This document shows, one piece after another, positions 1 to 5,071 of a stretch of DNA of 5,928 nucleotides. Each line of letters starts with the position of its first letter. Position 1 is the first letter of the stretch. The position numbers and the translations under genes are program-made. The DNA comes from Candidatus Altarchaeales archaeon A3 (GTDB taxonomy: Archaea; Altiarchaeota; Altiarchaeia; Altiarchaeales; Altiarchaeaceae): contig MTER01000059.1 of the NCBI GenBank assembly GCA_002083985.1, positions 1-5,928 on the forward strand, read 5' to 3'. The notes under the pieces are model-generated. The model made no database searches and was not told where the DNA came from. It was given only the letters and a program-made list of their open reading frames with translations.

Positions 1-242
1 TTTCTCCTGCCGCTTTAGAGGACTTCCTGTCAAAATTGATAATGAAATAAGAAGAAAGCAAACAGTCAACTTCCTTAATATTTTCTAATACCCGCTCTGA
101 TTTAAATGCCCCGTAATACAGTTCAAAGGATGTGATAGATGTTATGGCAATATCCTTCGCCGCTTAAATAATCAAGTAAATTCTCTGTGTCTTTCTTTCC
201 TCTCAAAATAGCAACTAAAATATCAGTGTCTAAAATTTTCAT
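1..242 (-). pseudogene. vapC: Frameshifted VapC-type PIN-domain toxin, cut by the window edge
   Basis: PIN-domain RNase toxin of a VapBC toxin-antitoxin pair, readable only across a frameshift. From ATG at 242 the first frame gives MKILDTDILVAILRG and continues to SGE, then leaves the family pattern and stops after 39 codons. From position 154 down to the window edge the next frame gives 51 further residues, starting DIAITSITSFELYYGA and passing through NFDRKSSKAAGE. The two pieces join at a GG (154-155), where one extra base explains the break. The conserved early PIN aspartate (LDTD) and the glutamate of FELYYG are present; the later acidic residues lie beyond the edge. It starts 7 nt after the VapB frame, the usual antitoxin-toxin order. 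As it stands no full toxin can be made. A sequencing indel could mimic this, but the two neighbouring genes are broken too. Confidence 0.85.
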
Positions 243-249
243 TTTGTTG

Positions 250-470
250 TTAATCAGTTTTCCAATTGCTCCACAGTGTATTTATGTTTTTGAAGATGCG
301 TTCTTCTTCTTTATCACTCATTTTCCATCATAAAAATTGCTTAATTTTGGTTTCGGTTTTTCTCTTTTTGTGAGTCGCAAAAACAAATCCGAAAATGATT
401 CATTTCTTTTCTTTAATGCGAAAAGGTTTGAGTAAACTTCCTCCGATATACTTATTGTTTTGTATGCCAT
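250..470 (-). pseudogene. vapB: Frameshifted VapB-type antitoxin (DUF217-like)
   Basis: Antitoxin partner of the adjacent VapC relic. ATG at 470 opens a 50-codon frame beginning MAYKTISISEEVYSNLFALK and continuing through NESFSDLFLRLTKRE, which matches the start of small archaeal VapB antitoxins that bind DNA and cap the toxin. It ends at TGA (318-320) just after NFYDGK. The remaining C-terminal part sits in another frame from 321 to 250: MSDKEEERIFKNINTLWSNW, then KTD and TAA. That helical, Trp-rich tail is the part expected to contact VapC. Adding one A to the AAAA run near 321-324 would restore a single frame of about 74 residues, so one base appears to be lost from a homopolymer. The family call rests on pattern memory, not a search. 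Confidence 0.8.
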
Positions 471-481
471 TTTTAATTTTT

Positions 482-717
482 TCAGTCATCTTTGAGCACA
501 TATTCCTATGTTATTCTCTTCTCTTTTGCAAATTTTATTCCGAAGTCAACGAGTTTCTCAAAGTCATCGGATAATTGTGGTTTGTATATTCTATTCAATA
601 TCAAAGAGTCCACGCTCTCAGGAATAATAAATTTCGTGTTTGGGTTTAAATACATTCTCTACCTTATTTTTTTGGAATTTCAATGCTACCTTTTTTATTT
701 AGAGTTACGGTTTGCAT
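482..717 (-). pseudogene. Decayed AbrB/SpoVT-type antitoxin
   Basis: Remnant of a swapped-hairpin AbrB-type DNA-binding antitoxin. ATG at 717 reads MQTVTLNKKGSIEIPKK and then meets TAA (664-666). The continuation is one frame away, entered through an A7 run at 667-673: KKIR, then TAG (659-661), then RMYLNPNTKFIIPESVDSLI from about 658, and a C-terminal DFEKLVDFGIKFAKEKRIT ending at TAG (506-508). After that TAG the same frame gives EYVLKDD before TGA at 482-484, so the original protein probably ended there. The intact antitoxin would have been about 78 residues. One base lost plus two premature TAG codons make this a true relic rather than a single sequencing slip. It lies 41 nt after the SBDS stop and 11 nt before the VapB relic, on the same strand. 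No toxin of its own is visible. Confidence 0.8.
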
Positions 718-758
718 CTTTATTTTTTCTTTATTTTTTAAAATTATTTGGCCTATTT

Positions 759-1451
759 TTATTTTAAAATTTTTGTCTCAACATCCCCTTTTGTTAATGC
801 GCTCAATTTCCCAAGCACTTCGGTTTGTATCCCTGCCGGAACTTCTACCATAATCAATACGCTGTCAGATGTATATTCTTCTTTTAAAATTTTTATGTCT
901 TTCAAAGAATAATGTATTCCTCCTGCATATTGAAACGGGATTTTTGCTGCAATCTTTACCTTTTCAAACCTGATCGGAACAAATTCCCTTATTTTCTTCA
1001 GCACACCTTCAATCTGTTGTTCTGCTGTCTTCTCAAATTTTATTTCAACCCTTGACTGGTCAATTGCCGCTTCAATTCTTGCAGGTGGATTTGGAGCATT
1101 TGTTTGTGGATTCATAGAATTTCGGACTATATACTCAATAATCTGTCGTTTTCGTTCTTCCAGCATATTTCTCTTTTGTGCTGTTGTTAATTCAATCTCT
1201 CCCGTCTTTATAATCTCTCCTGCAATAATGTTTACATCTTCAGTTCTAAAGACCTTTTGTAAATTTGAGATGGCTGCCTTTTCTGCTTTTTTTGCATCTT
1301 TAAAAATAAATTCGCTTGCTATTACTCCTTTTACATCTTTTGTCCCATCACTTTGTTTGTATTCAAATGCCAAATCAGGATCTACCAGGATCTCAAAATT
1401 TTCCCCTTGTGTTTTTAATCGGGCTATAACCGCTTTATCCAAACTTATCAT
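759..1451 (-). CDS. Ribosome maturation protein SBDS (Sdo1 homologue)
   Basis: Archaeal orthologue of the Shwachman-Bodian-Diamond protein. The eukaryotic form helps eject the anti-association factor eIF6/Tif6 from the large ribosomal subunit; a role in 50S maturation is inferred here. At 230 residues it has the normal archaeal length and three-domain order: N-terminal FYSH domain (about 1-88, with SLDKAVIARLK and IASEFIFKDAKKAEKA), a helical domain (about 95-160, with the conserved YIVRNSMNP and PPARIEAAI), and a C-terminal ferredoxin-like domain (about 163-230). The ATG at 1451 fits the family start (M-x-SLD-x-AVIARL). Upstream on the minus strand an AT-rich TATATTTTAAA (1463-1473) lies only 12-22 nt before the ATG, a little close for a leaderless start. 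psmA precedes it, as in many archaea, but here 719 nt of repeats intervene. Confidence 0.96.
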   Translation of the reverse strand: MISLDKAVIARLKTQGENFEILVDPDLAFEYKQSDGTKDVKGVIASEFIFKDAKKAEKAAISNLQKVFRTEDVNIIAGEIIKTGEIELTTAQKRNMLEERKRQIIEYIVRNSMNPQTNAPNPPARIEAAIDQSRVEIKFEKTAEQQIEGVLKKIREFVPIRFEKVKIAAKIPFQYAGGIHYSLKDIKILKEEYTSDSVLIMVEVPAGIQTEVLGKLSALTKGDVETKILK

Positions 1452-1462
1452 TTTAAACTTTA

Positions 1463-1675
1463 TTTAAAATATACTGAAAATCTACAAGATTTTCAATCTT
1501 TTGAAATTTTAAAATACTAAAACCTATGAGGTTTTAATCTTTTAAAATCACCTCGCTCATGCTCGGAGATTTTAAATACTTCGTATTTAAAATGCTTGAA
1601 GCATTTTAAATTTATTTGAAATATCCAAATGAAATGAGGTTATTTTAAAATGAAAGCGAAGCAAAATTATTTTAA
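1463..1675. repeat. Long copy (A) of an AT-rich palindromic repeat
   Basis: Non-coding stretch in front of SBDS made of consecutive hairpins. The head (1463-1502), containing ATATACTGAAAA and TTTTCAATCTTT, recurs at 2026-2063. The tail (about 1641-1675), containing AAAATG, then GCGAAGCAAAATTATTT, recurs at about 2076-2107. Between them this copy carries hairpins absent from the short copy, and a core motif CTCGCTCATGCTCG at 1552-1565 that resembles one inside the element at 3007-3154. GCGAAGC in the tail can itself fold as a tight mini-hairpin. No reading frame of interest is seen. It is probably a dispersed repeat or a fusion of several, but its mobility is not shown directly. Confidence 0.65.
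1475..1610. repeat. Run of four perfect short hairpins
   Basis: Four perfect inverted repeats follow one another. TGAAAATC/GATTTTCA has loop TACAA (1475-1495). TAAAACC/GGTTTTA has loop TATGA (1518-1536). TTTAAATAC/GTATTTAAA has loop TTC (1571-1591). TTTAAAATGC/GCATTTTAAA has loop TTGAA (1586-1610) and shares an arm with the third, so those two are mutually exclusive folds. The stems differ in sequence but always pair and always close with C-G next to a T-first loop. A weaker hairpin with the CTCGCTCATGCTCG motif in its loop lies at 1545-1573. The structures are symmetric, so either strand could act. Cruciform DNA, RNA hairpins that stabilise or end transcripts, or transposition signals are all possible. 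Confidence 0.75.
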
Positions 1676-1692
1676 AATTTTTAGGAAAATTG

Positions 1693-1864
1693 GTAACTTC
1701 TCAATAAGTTGAGGTAAATAAATTTCATAACTGCTCATTTTATAAAAAACACCCACAAAAAGTGCAAAACAGGCCATATATTTTGTCATTTTCAAAGTCA
1801 TATGGATTTTGAAAATATCCGGGCAATAGCGAGGTTATCTTCCCACAAGTTATTGAGAAGTTAC
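1693..1864. mobile_element. MITE-like element with 8-bp target duplication (element 1)
   Basis: A 172-bp non-coding element. Its ends are 22-nt terminal inverted repeats (1693-1714 and 1843-1864, 20 of 22 matching), starting GTAACTTCTCAATAAGTTG. Directly outside both ends lies the same octamer, GAAAATTG (1685-1692 and 1865-1872), with no longer match on either side, as expected of an 8-bp target-site duplication. There is no transposase frame, so it would need one supplied in trans. An internal inverted repeat (TTTTCAAA at 1789-1796, TTTGAAAA at 1808-1815) and GCAATAGCGAG (1823-1833) lie inside; the latter recurs in the element at 3007-3154. It sits between psmA and SBDS. Several insertion-sequence families duplicate 8 bp, so the parent family is left open. 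Confidence 0.8.
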
Positions 1865-1875
1865 GAAAATTGTTT

Positions 1876-1934
1876 ATAACTATTCAGCCACCCAAAAAAT
1901 TAAGGGTAAATTTTTGTACCATCTGAATAGTTAC
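1876..1934. mobile_element. Very short inverted-repeat element, possible MITE (element 2)
   Basis: TAACTATTCAG (1877-1887) and its perfect complement CTGAATAGTTA (1923-1933) enclose 35 nt. With the boundary rule of the neighbouring element (one base outside TAAC) the flanking octamers are AATTGTTT (1868-1875) and AATTATTT (1935-1942), which match at seven of eight positions. The right end reads inward as GTAACTATTCAG, resembling GTAACTTCTCAA of element 1. At 59 bp it is unusually small, and an AT-rich setting makes a 7/8 flank match less telling. It could instead be an RNA hairpin or a piece of insertion-sequence end. Confidence 0.45.
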
Positions 1935-2025
1935 AATTATTTTAAAATTTAATACCATAATGAATCAGGATAAATTTATTTCAAAAGGAGAAACTCTTAA
2001 ATTTTATTATTTAAAGTTTTATAAA

Positions 2026-2107
2026 TTTTAAATATACTGAAAACTATAAGTTTTCAATCTTTAAAAATCTATAAAATTTTAAAATGAGGGCGAAGCAAAA
2101 TTATTTA
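2026..2107. repeat. Short copy (B) of the AT-rich palindromic repeat
   Basis: The head, with the perfect hairpin TGAAAAC/GTTTTCA and loop TATAA (2038-2056), matches 1463-1502. The tail, with AAAATGAGGGCGAAGCAAAA, matches about 1641-1675. The middle is much shorter than in copy A. It lies after the psmA stop. Read in the psmA direction it gives T-rich tracts around a hairpin, so it might also serve as the psmA 3' end or terminator; that role is inference only. Confidence 0.6.
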
Positions 2108-2170
2108 TTTCTTTCTCTTTGCTCATTTTACTTTTTTTCCCTTTAATCGTTGTTTCTTCTCATTTGTCTT

Positions 2171-2950
2171 TTACTTCTTTTCCTCTTTACTCTTTCCTTC
2201 TTTAACCTTTGTTTCCTTATCTTTTACTTCTTTATACTCTTTCTTTACTCCTTCCAAAATTTCGCTTATCTCTTCTTTCTTTATTTTTTCAACATTTGTT
2301 TCTATTATAGTCATATCTACATTTTCTGCATTTGTCTTTCCGTCTGCAACAAAATTTAAAGCAGATAGAGCCAATTTCATTGCCTCATCTTTACTCATAC
2401 TGACTTCGTGCTTTTTCTCAAAAATTTCCTCAACCTCCTTTTTCTTCATACCTATTGCAGAGGCATAACACCGGGTAAACGCACCGCTCGGATCCGTCTC
2501 AAATAACTGCCATTCCTTATTCACGACACCTGCAATTAACAAAGAAATTCCGAATGGTCTTGCACCCCCCCACTGAGTATAGACCTGCTTTTCTTCACAT
2601 ATCTGCGAGGTTAGTGAAAACGGAGTTATTGGTTCGGCATATAATAAGTGATGCCTTTGCGACATCAGTCGTGCATCGGCGACTAATCTTCTGGCATCAG
2701 CAACCAGTCCCGAAACAGCAACTGCAATATGGTTATCAATCATAAAAATCTTCTCTATTGAGTCGGGAACTATCAGTTTGGACATTATATTTTTATCTAC
2801 TGCCAACAAAACGCCATCTTTAAAACAAATTCCAATTGTTGTTGTTCCTCTCCTAACTGCTTCTCTTGCATACTCAACCTGAAATAACCTTCCATCCGGG
2901 CTAAAGATGGTAATTCCTCTGTCATAAGCCGACGGTCCCTGCGGGTACAT
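2171..2950 (-). CDS. psmA: 20S proteasome alpha subunit
   Basis: Non-catalytic alpha subunit that forms the outer rings of the archaeal 20S proteasome and gates substrate entry to the beta-subunit chamber in the cytoplasm. Visible features: gate motif YDR (9-11); proteasome alpha signature around 9-31 (ITIFSPDGRLFQVEYAREAV); SGLVADAR (80-87); GGARPFG (128-134); LFETDPSG (149-156). Lys67 in SIEKI matches Thermoplasma Lys66, which receives the HbYX tail of the regulatory ATPase. At 259 residues it is longer than the usual 235-245 because of a Lys/Glu-rich C-terminal tail (about 221-259). The same frame stays Lys-rich for 15 codons past the TAA. The stretch 88-123 looks divergent, which suggests a lineage off the main euryarchaeal groups. 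A TATA box lies 25-32 nt before the ATG. No beta-subunit gene is in the window. Confidence 0.97.
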   Translation of the reverse strand: MYPQGPSAYDRGITIFSPDGRLFQVEYAREAVRRGTTTIGICFKDGVLLAVDKNIMSKLIVPDSIEKIFMIDNHIAVAVSGLVADARRLVADARLMSQRHHLLYAEPITPFSLTSQICEEKQVYTQWGGARPFGISLLIAGVVNKEWQLFETDPSGAFTRCYASAIGMKKKEVEEIFEKKHEVSMSKDEAMKLALSALNFVADGKTNAENVDMTIIETNVEKIKKEEISEILEGVKKEYKEVKDKETKVKEGKSKEEKK

Positions 2951-2974
2951 TTTTAAATTAAATTTTATAATAAG

Positions 2975-2982
2975 TTTATAAA
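2975..2982 (-). promoter_or_regulatory. TATA box of psmA
   Basis: TTTATAAA lies 25-32 nt upstream of the psmA ATG on the minus strand, preceded by an A-rich stretch (AAATCAA) that could serve as the TFB recognition element. The spacing is what archaeal promoters show when transcription begins at or next to the start codon. No Shine-Dalgarno sequence is seen before the ATG, which agrees with a leaderless message. Confidence 0.6.
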
Positions 2983-3006
2983 TTTGATTTGTTTAATAAA
3001 TTTATT

Positions 3007-3154
3007 GTATCCTCTCAATAAAATAGGGTAATTAAATTATATTGTTCTATTTTACGGGTGAAAAATACTAAATTTTTATATTTTACACTCGCTATTGCTC
3101 GTATCTTTTAAAAACTTGAAGTTTTTAAAATACCCTGAAATTTTGAGAGGATAT
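3007..3154. mobile_element. MITE-like element with 8-bp target duplication (element 3)
   Basis: A 148-bp non-coding element ending in 23-nt imperfect inverted repeats (3008-3030 and 3131-3153). TATCCTCTCAA and GGGTA match exactly at both ends, with a diverged middle. The octamer AATTTATT flanks it perfectly (2999-3006 and 3155-3162), one base outside the repeats, exactly as at 1693-1864. Its left end aligns with that element's left end over 29 nt with about 22 identities, sharing TCTCAATAA and GGTAA. Inside are a near-perfect stem (GTGAAAAATA 3058-3067 with TATTTTACAC 3079-3088), the motif CTCGCTATTGCTCG (3088-3101) and the perfect hairpin TTTTAAAAAC/GTTTTTAAAA with loop TTGAA (3106-3130). 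It separates aIF2-alpha from psmA. Confidence 0.78.
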
Positions 3155-3157
3155 AAT

Positions 3158-3937
3158 TTATTTTTCGTGCTGTGATAATTCTTTTACATCTTTTGCGTAT
3201 CTCGCCGTGCAGTTTAATTCCTTTGCGGATTTCAAAATTTTTTCCGACACGGATTTCAACTTCTTCTCAGCGGCTTTATATTCCTCCGAAATAACATCTA
3301 TTTTGTAAACCGGCGCTCCCACATAAGTTATAATTACTTTGTCTGAAATAACACCCTTAAAAATTTTCTTTATTCGTTCAACCCCGTCTGCATCGTAACT
3401 TTTTAACATAGCAAATCCGCTTACTTCAACCTTTTTGACTTTTACATTCCTGTTTATCAGTCCGACTAAATTTTCCATTAATGCATCATCGCAATTCAAA
3501 ATTTCCACATTTGTATTGTCACTGGCTATTTTCTCAATTCCTTCATAAATTGTTCTGTATTTATCTTCAAGAGGGGCTAAAATTTCTCTTATCCTGTCCC
3601 TGCTTATTTTCAGTTCGTTACCTGCAAATTCAATAAATTTTTCCTCTTTTTGAACTCTCTTAACATCCTCTATTTTTGCCTTTCTCTCTGCATCCGAGAC
3701 AGTCCTTAATGATAAATTTATGGCGCCTCTCTCCTGATCAACTCTGATTACCTTTAAAACAACCTTTTGCCCCTCTTTGACATAATCATGAATATTTTTT
3801 ATCCATTTAAGCGAAATTTCCTTTAAGGAAAGATAACCTTCTCTATTATACTCATCAAGGATAACATACGCTCCCTGGTCAAATGTCTTTTTTATAGTAC
3901 CTAAAACAAGTTCGCCTTCTTCGGGAAAATTTTCCAT
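3158..3937 (-). CDS. Translation initiation factor aIF2 subunit alpha
   Basis: Alpha subunit of the heterotrimeric factor aIF2, which delivers methionyl initiator tRNA to the small ribosomal subunit. The 259-residue length is typical. An N-terminal S1/OB domain (about 8-79) contains GTIKKTFDQGAYVILDEY, the loop YLSLKEIS leading to WIKNIHDYVKEGQ, and KVIRVDQERGAINLSLR. A helical domain follows (about 85-165), then the C-terminal alpha-beta domain (about 168-259) that binds the gamma subunit, with VGAPVYKIDV and EEYKAAEKKL. The family often has PRY where this protein has PVY (209-211). The ATG at 3937 is 13 nt after the rpp21 stop with no Shine-Dalgarno, so the two are probably co-transcribed. 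The TAA stop lies inside the target duplication of the adjacent MITE-like element. Confidence 0.96.
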   Translation of the reverse strand: MENFPEEGELVLGTIKKTFDQGAYVILDEYNREGYLSLKEISLKWIKNIHDYVKEGQKVVLKVIRVDQERGAINLSLRTVSDAERKAKIEDVKRVQKEEKFIEFAGNELKISRDRIREILAPLEDKYRTIYEGIEKIASDNTNVEILNCDDALMENLVGLINRNVKVKKVEVSGFAMLKSYDADGVERIKKIFKGVISDKVIITYVGAPVYKIDVISEEYKAAEKKLKSVSEKILKSAKELNCTARYAKDVKELSQHEK

Positions 3938-3950
3938 TGTGATTATTATT

Positions 3951-4316
3951 TTATAAATTATGATTTTGAATAATTATTGTATTCCTGTTTCCCCTTCCTG
4001 TATTTTTCTCCGTTCCGTATCCATAAGACCGTTTATACCTGCAATTCAGACATAAAATTTCAACAGCGTTTTTTTTTGAATTCAGCCGAACCCTTGAATT
4101 TTCCGAATTAAAGAAAGTAAAGCACCGTTTGCAAAATAATGCTTTTTTTTTTCCAAGCCGCAGATTGCAAAATTTCGCTATCCGCACTGCTGCTTTAACA
4201 TAGTTCTTCGCTGTTTCAACATCTGTCAGACAAAATTTTTTTGCAAGTATGAATAAAATTTCTACCCTTTCTTCTGCAATATTTTTAAATTTTTCCTCGT
4301 CTCTTTTATAAGCCAT
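3951..4316 (-). CDS. RNase P protein component 4 (Rpp21/Rpr2 family)
   Basis: Zinc-binding protein subunit of archaeal RNase P, the ribonucleoprotein that trims the 5' leader from precursor tRNAs; in archaea it acts as a pair with Rpp29 on the specificity domain of the RNA. The 121-residue protein has the family layout. An N-terminal helical half carries AEERVEILFILAKKF and the paired helix around YVKAAVRIAKFCNLRLGKKK. A zinc ribbon follows, with Cys62, Cys65 (FCKRC) and Cys89, Cys92 (CLNC) and the basic RVRLNSKK between them. A basic tail ends in an Asn/Ile-rich segment. It sits 11 nt after the DUF5612 gene and 13 nt before aIF2-alpha on the same strand, implying one transcript. The match is by motif, and all four zinc ligands are present. 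Confidence 0.93.
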   Translation of the reverse strand: MAYKRDEEKFKNIAEERVEILFILAKKFCLTDVETAKNYVKAAVRIAKFCNLRLGKKKALFCKRCFTFFNSENSRVRLNSKKNAVEILCLNCRYKRSYGYGTEKNTGRGNRNTIIIQNHNL

Positions 4317-4327
4317 ATTTGCCCGTC

Positions 4328-5008
4328 TTAAAATACTCTTTTCTTTGATTTTAATTTATCTATTGTAAATTTAGCAGTTGATGCAATATCCATTACCGCC
4401 ATTACGCCTGCCTGAATCGGATCCGTAACAACTAAATCCGCATGATCCGGAACACTTCCAGCCATATTTAAGGATATTACTTTAATTTCATATCTCTTCA
4501 CTTCTTCAACCGCCTTTGAAATTTCTCCGCCCATCAATGAGCCGGCAAGTATTAATGTTTTTGCTCTCGGCAACCTCGCTACTCCTCTGACCGCTTCAGC
4601 AATTTCATGCTCTCCTATAACAGGAATCGTATCAACGCTGATTCTTTCTCCCCTTATGTTGTGCCTGTCTGCCTCGCTGATTGCTCCGTTTGCAACCGCT
4701 GCAACTTGTGCTCCGCCTCCGATTACTATAATTCTTTTTCCGTAAATTTCGTTGAAAGGCGAGACATTCTCAACGGATAAGACAACATCTAATTCCTTTA
4801 ATTTTGTGACTAAAATTTTAAATTTTTCTAATGCTTCCTTTTCATCCACCAATATTTCTATTTCTACATACAGCCACATTCTTTTAACCCTTTCAAACTG
4901 TTCAATATAAACAATATTCCAGTTAAAGTCAGCAATCCTTCCAGTAATCTCTTTTAATGCACCAATTACATTTTTCGGCTCTATCCACAAAGTAATTTTA
5001 TTTGTCAT
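4328..5008 (-). CDS. ACT-domain protein with DUF5612 C-terminal domain
   Basis: Protein of unknown function conserved in methanogens and related archaea. The 226 residues split into an N-terminal ACT-like ligand-binding domain (about 5-80, with [20 protein letters not shown], then YIEQFE and MWLYVEIEI) and a C-terminal alpha-beta domain (about 88-226). The latter has a glycine-rich turn, [16 protein letters not shown], the charged motif [18 protein letters not shown], then [32 protein letters not shown] and [14 protein letters not shown] domains usually bind amino acids and regulate enzymes, so a regulatory role in amino-acid metabolism is a reasonable but unproven guess. It is the first gene of a run with rpp21 and aIF2-alpha and is transcribed away from cooC. 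Two TTTATAAT sequences lie 5-10 and 16-22 nt before the ATG, somewhat nearer than the ideal archaeal spacing. Confidence 0.85.
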   Translation of the reverse strand: MTNKITLWIEPKNVIGALKEITGRIADFNWNIVYIEQFERVKRMWLYVEIEILVDEKEALEKFKILVTKLKELDVVLSVENVSPFNEIYGKRIIVIGGGAQVAAVANGAISEADRHNIRGERISVDTIPVIGEHEIAEAVRGVARLPRAKTLILAGSLMGGEISKAVEEVKRYEIKVISLNMAGSVPDHADLVVTDPIQAGVMAVMDIASTAKFTIDKLKSKKRVF

Positions 5009-5071
5009 TGTAATTATAAACTAATTATAAATCCCATAAATGAAATTTAATTATTATTTTAGCAAATTTAA
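5009..5071. promoter_or_regulatory. Divergent promoter region between the DUF5612 gene and cooC
   Basis: These 63 nt must contain both promoters unless transcription starts within a gene. For cooC, AATTATAAAT (5023-5032) is the best TATA-like box and would give a leader of roughly 15-25 nt; a weaker TTTAATTA (5046-5053) sits 19-26 nt before the ATG for a leaderless start. For the minus-strand run, TTTATAAT copies lie close to its ATG. No Shine-Dalgarno sequence precedes either gene and no operator-like palindrome stands out. Exact boxes cannot be fixed by eye in such AT-rich DNA. Confidence 0.4.

Noticed and set aside
492..767. Open frame on the plus strand with a Phe/Leu-rich, membrane-like product
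   Set aside because: It runs antisense to the AbrB relic. The minus-strand frames carry real family motifs, and the hydrophobic product is what A/G-rich coding sequence gives on its opposite strand.
1693..1934. Structured non-coding RNA or tRNA gene
   Set aside because: No cloverleaf, T-loop or CCA end is seen, and the inverted repeats with flanking octamers are better explained as transposon ends. A transcribed RNA cannot be excluded without expression data.
1475..2056. CRISPR array
   Set aside because: The palindromes have differing arms, uneven spacing and no constant repeat with unique spacers, and no cas gene is nearby.
1452..2170. Missed small protein gene between psmA and SBDS
   Set aside because: Both strands were read for starts; frames are short, broken by many stops and show no family motif.
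2104..2290. Triplex-forming (H-DNA) tract from the long pyrimidine run
   Set aside because: The tract is pyrimidine-rich but has no mirror symmetry, and most of it is explained by Lys/Glu codons of psmA.
2150..2359. Plus-strand frame encoding a strongly hydrophobic peptide
   Set aside because: It is the complement of the Lys/Glu codons of the PsmA tail; poly-pyrimidine DNA naturally reads as Phe, Leu and Ser.
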